A DNA stretch of 53,159 nt from Rhodospirillaceae bacterium (lineage in GTDB: Bacteria > Pseudomonadota > Alphaproteobacteria > CACIAM-22H2), in NCBI GenBank assembly GCA_022843945.1, contig JALHMR010000036.1, positions 1-53,159 on the forward strand. The letters are read 5' to 3'. The first letter of the stretch is position 1. Each line of letters starts with the position of its first letter. The translations under genes were made by a program, and so were the position numbers. Under the pieces are notes generated by a model. It made no database searches, had not been told where the DNA came from, and saw nothing but the letters and a program-made list of their open reading frames with translations. Shown here in pieces: positions 50,617-53,159 of the stretch.

Positions 50617-51315
50617 GTGCCCGATCAACACGAGTCCGCTTCCATCCTGAACGGCCTGCGCCTCTGCCTGCCGGTGGCGATCAGCGTCGCCGCCTACGGC
50701 CTGGTCTGGGGCGTGCTCGCCGGCCAGGCGGGCATGACCGTCGCCGAGGTCGCGGCGATGAGCGCCCTGGTCTTCGCCGGCGCCTCGCAGTTCGTGGCGC
50801 TGGAGCTCTGGGCGCCGATCCCGCCGGTCTGGTCGCTGATCGCCGCGGCGCTCGCCGTCAACCTGCGCTTCGTGCTGATGACTGCGACGCTGCGGCCGCT
50901 CTTCGGGCACCTGCCGAAACGCGCCGCGTTGTGGCGCATGCATCTGATCGCCGACGAGACCTGGGCGATCGGCATGGCCGAGGTCGCCAAGGGCCGCGAC
51001 GGCGCCGCGGCCATGATCGCCGGTGGCCTTCTGCTCTACGTCACCTGGGTGACGTCGACGGTCACCGGCCGGGTGCTCGGCACCGGTCTCGAGGATCCGA
51101 CCCGCTGGGGACTCGATTTCGCCTTCATCGCCGTGTTCCTCGCGCTGCTGGTGAGTCTGTGGCGCGGCATCGGCGACCTGCTGCCCTGGCTGGTCGCGGG
51201 CGGCGTTGCCGTGGCCGCATCGCTGGTGGTTCCCGGCAAGTGGTACATCATCCTCGGCGGCCTCGCCGGTAGCCTGCTCGGCGCCTGGCAGTCGACGCGA
51301 AAGCAGGCGCCGTGA
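50617..51315 (+). CDS. azlC: AzlC family amino-acid exporter subunit
   Basis: This 232-residue membrane protein has FAGASQFVALELW and a family-typical first third (VAISVAAYGLVWGVLAGQAG), with about six hydrophobic segments. AzlC with AzlD exports branched-chain amino acids and related analogues. It starts at GTG 50617, three bases after the phosphoesterase stop. The last codons overlap azlD by four bases. Confidence 0.93.
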   Translation: MPDQHESASILNGLRLCLPVAISVAAYGLVWGVLAGQAGMTVAEVAAMSALVFAGASQFVALELWAPIPPVWSLIAAALAVNLRFVLMTATLRPLFGHLPKRAALWRMHLIADETWAIGMAEVAKGRDGAAAMIAGGLLLYVTWVTSTVTGRVLGTGLEDPTRWGLDFAFIAVFLALLVSLWRGIGDLLPWLVAGGVAVAASLVVPGKWYIILGGLAGSLLGAWQSTRKQAP

Positions 51316-51617
51316 CGCCCGAAGCCGCGCTCGCCATCGCCGGCATGGCGCTCGTCACCTACGGCGTGCGGGCCGGCGGATTCCTGCTCTCGGCCTACAT
51401 TCCGCAAAGCGGGTTCGCCGCAGCATGGCTGCGTCATTTGCCGGGCGCCATGCTGGCCGCGATTGTCGCACCGGGCGTGCTGACCGGCGGCCCGGTCGAG
51501 GCCGCGGCGGCCGTCCTTACCGTCGTAACCGCGATCCTCACCCGCAACCTGTTCGCCGCCATGGCCGTCGGGACTATCGCCGTGTGGCTGGGCCGCTCGG
51601 TGCTTCCCCTGATTTAG
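51312..51617 (+). CDS. azlD: AzlD family amino-acid exporter subunit
   Basis: This 101-residue membrane protein has MALVTYGVRAGGFLLSAYIP and a conserved LRHLPGAMLAAIVAPGVL, with about four hydrophobic segments. It is the small partner of AzlC. The start at GTG 51312 is shared with the end of azlC. Confidence 0.93.
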   Translation: MTPEAALAIAGMALVTYGVRAGGFLLSAYIPQSGFAAAWLRHLPGAMLAAIVAPGVLTGGPVEAAAAVLTVVTAILTRNLFAAMAVGTIAVWLGRSVLPLI

Positions 51618-51797
51618 GCCGGTGAATCAAGGATCCGTCCGCTTTCTGTCACAGGCCAGCCCCCTTTACGTCTACGGAGTCTCCCCCGGCTCCCTCGGGC
51701 TTCTCCTGATGCCCGAAAAATGCCGCACGCTCGTACACTCCCCTCGAACTTGGCGGTTATCCCGACCGCTACCGCGTCACTCAGACAGGGGATTGTC

Positions 51798-52592
51798 ATG
51801 GACCCACGCGCCCAAGTCGTAAAGTTTCTCCCTGCCCTGCGCCGCTACGCCCACGCTTATGCGGGCTGCCGCACGCGCGGTGATGCCTTTGTCGAGATCT
51901 GCCTCGAGGTCATGACAGAAGACCCGCGCTGGCTGCAGCGTGGCAGGACCCTCAAGCTCGACCTGTTCAAGCTGTTGCACGCGGTCATCGACCGTTGCGG
52001 CGAGCCGCTGGCCGCGCAGGAGCCGGCCGCCGACTATGAGTCGCGCCTGCGCCAGACCATCCTGAGCCTGCCGGCCTTGCGGCGCCGCCTCGTCCTCATG
52101 CTCTCGTTCGAGGACCTGCAGACCCCCGACCTCGCCTACATCGTCGGCCTGAGCGAGGCCGAGACCCGCGCCGAGCTGGAAGCCGCCTGGGCCGAGATCG
52201 GCAAGCGGCCGACCGCCCGCGTCCTGATCGTCGAGGACGAGGAGCTGATCGCCATGGATATGAGCGACACGGTCGAAGAGCTCGGCCACACGGTCGTCGG
52301 CGTCGCCCGGAGCGAGCAGAGCGCCATCGAGATGGCCCTGCAGACCAGCCCCGAGCTGGTACTGGCCGATGTCAGGCTGCGCGGCGGCGGCAGCGGCACC
52401 CGCGCCATCGAGCGCATCCTCGGCAAGAGCCCGGTGCCGGTCATCTTCGTCACCGGCCATCCCGACGGCGTGCGCTCGGACGCCGCCGCGTCGATCTACT
52501 GCGTCGCCAAGCCGTTCAATCGCGAGGTTCTGAAACAGACCATCGCCCACGCCCTCAAGCAATCAACAGGCCCAAGGCCGCTCTACATGTAA
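51798..52592 (+). CDS. phyR: General stress response regulator PhyR
   Basis: This is 264 residues from ATG 51798. The N-terminal half is a sigma-like domain (about 1-130: FLPALRRYAHAYAGCRTRGD, region-4-like LRRRLVLMLSFEDL). The C-terminal half is a receiver (about 138-255, VLIVEDEELIAMDM, phosphoacceptor in LVLADVRLRGG, FVTGHPDG, KPFNREVL). PhyR works as an anti-anti-sigma factor: once phosphorylated it removes NepR from EcfG and starts the stress response. nepR and ecfG are usually adjacent but are not seen here. A strong terminator follows. Confidence 0.94.
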   Translation: MDPRAQVVKFLPALRRYAHAYAGCRTRGDAFVEICLEVMTEDPRWLQRGRTLKLDLFKLLHAVIDRCGEPLAAQEPAADYESRLRQTILSLPALRRRLVLMLSFEDLQTPDLAYIVGLSEAETRAELEAAWAEIGKRPTARVLIVEDEELIAMDMSDTVEELGHTVVGVARSEQSAIEMALQTSPELVLADVRLRGGGSGTRAIERILGKSPVPVIFVTGHPDGVRSDAAASIYCVAKPFNREVLKQTIAHALKQSTGPRPLYM

Positions 52593-52617
52593 CAGGGGCT
52601 CTCTCTCCCCTTTTCCT

Positions 52618-52648
52618 GGGCGGGACCCGCTGGTCCCGCCCTTTTTTT
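52618..52648 (+). terminator. Rho-independent terminator after phyR
   Basis: A perfect ten-pair stem GGGCGGGACC / GGTCCCGCCC with a CGCT loop is followed by seven T. It lies 26 bases after the phyR stop. Confidence 0.95.
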
Positions 52649-52662
52649 GCCGGTGAGCTTCT

Positions 52663-53159
52663 TTACGGCAGCGCCGCCGTCTGCGGCCCGAGCAGGTCGC
52701 GCGGATTCTGCGGCCGCGAGCCGCGACGCACCTCGAAATGCAGCTGCGGGCTGGTGACGCCGCCGGTGGCGCCGACCCGGCCGATGGTCTGGCCGCGCCG
52801 CACCTCGTCGCCGCGCTTGACCAGCAGCTCGTCGGCATGGGCGTAGGCCGTGATCCAGCCCTCGGCATGACGCACCAGCAGCAGGTTGCCGAAGCCCTTC
52901 AGCTCATTTCCGGCATAGACGACCGTGCCGTTGTCGGCGGCGCGGATCGGCGTGCCGCGCGGGGCGGCGATGTTGATGCCGTCGTTCTGCAGTCCGCCAG
53001 GCTTGCTGCCGAAATCGGAGATCACGCTGCCGCGCACCGGCCAGAGGAAGCCCCGGCCCGGGCGCGCCGACGGCACCTCGTCCGGCTCGCTCGGCGGCGC
53101 CACGGAGGATGGCAGCGGCAGGCTGGCCGGCTGCACGGGCGCGGCCGTCGCCGAGCCGC
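52663..53159 (-). CDS. LytM/M23-domain protein, NlpD-like (partial)
   Basis: The reading frame is open to the right edge of the window, so the 5' part (usually signal peptide and LysM) is cut off. The visible 165 residues begin with a proline-rich linker and hold an M23 core: FLWPVRGSVISDFGSKPGG, GINIAAPRGTPIRAADNGTV, ITAYAHADELLVKRG, VTSPQLHFEVRRGS. The first zinc ligands of active M23 peptidases (HxGxD) are replaced by NDGIN, as in NlpD/EnvC-type activators of cell-wall amidases. Role in cell separation is inferred from the family. Confidence 0.9.
   Translation of the reverse strand, partial: GSATAAPVQPASLPLPSSVAPPSEPDEVPSARPGRGFLWPVRGSVISDFGSKPGGLQNDGINIAAPRGTPIRAADNGTVVYAGNELKGFGNLLLVRHAEGWITAYAHADELLVKRGDEVRRGQTIGRVGATGGVTSPQLHFEVRRGSRPQNPRDLLGPQTAALP

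Overview
The window is about 53 kb of GC-rich DNA from an alphaproteobacterium. The evidence is the PhyR-type stress regulator, the HWE/HisKA_2 histidine kinases, the PAS_5-family proteins, the CysNC fusion, a GGCTTGACCCGG-type intergenic palindrome and very high third-position GC. The mix (polar flagellin, PAS_5 proteins, many sensor kinases, MhpA-like oxygenase with a Bug-type receptor) suits a free-living member of the Rhodospirillales or a neighbouring order. I cannot name a genus from sequence alone. No tRNA, rRNA, CRISPR array, insertion sequence or prophage was recognised.

Left part (1-22.7 kb) is a signalling and stress region. It starts with the 3' end of a flagellin gene. Next come an ECF sigma factor overlapping a small DsrE-like gene, CreA, a hemerythrin-domain protein, a KaiC-like ATPase with a hybrid histidine kinase, CsbD, small secreted proteins of unknown function, a NIT-domain chemoreceptor and three PAS_5 genes (one broken by a stop codon). 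A CheB-CheR-PAS-HWE kinase with its receiver protein follows, then two closely related HisKA_2 kinases in inverted orientation around a decayed stretch with small ORFs and a helix-turn-helix gene. Two exact GGAAC-N16-CGTT sites and several one-mismatch versions lie upstream of genes here. They fit the EcfG general stress response, whose regulator PhyR is encoded at 51.8 kb.

Middle part (22.3-37.4 kb) is mostly housekeeping. It holds the yajC-secD-secF export operon (YajC carries an unusual J-like tail) with an Mth938-like gene, and a DUF815 ATPase. An assimilatory sulfate block, all on the minus strand, runs cysH-cysD-cysNC, then sbp-cysT-cysW-cysA. It takes sulfate from outside the cell to sulfite. 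A polar amino-acid ABC importer (binding protein and two permeases, no ATPase here) follows on the plus strand.

Right part (37.4-53.2 kb) opens with a 2548-residue calcium-binding RTX/VCBS surface protein on the minus strand. After it come a TIM-barrel isomerase, a HAD phosphatase, and an aromatic-degradation remnant (MhpA-like hydroxylase, extradiol-type VOC protein, wrecked Bug receptor). The window ends with a metallophosphoesterase, the AzlCD exporter pair, PhyR with a strong terminator, and the 3' part of an NlpD-like LytM protein cut by the window edge.
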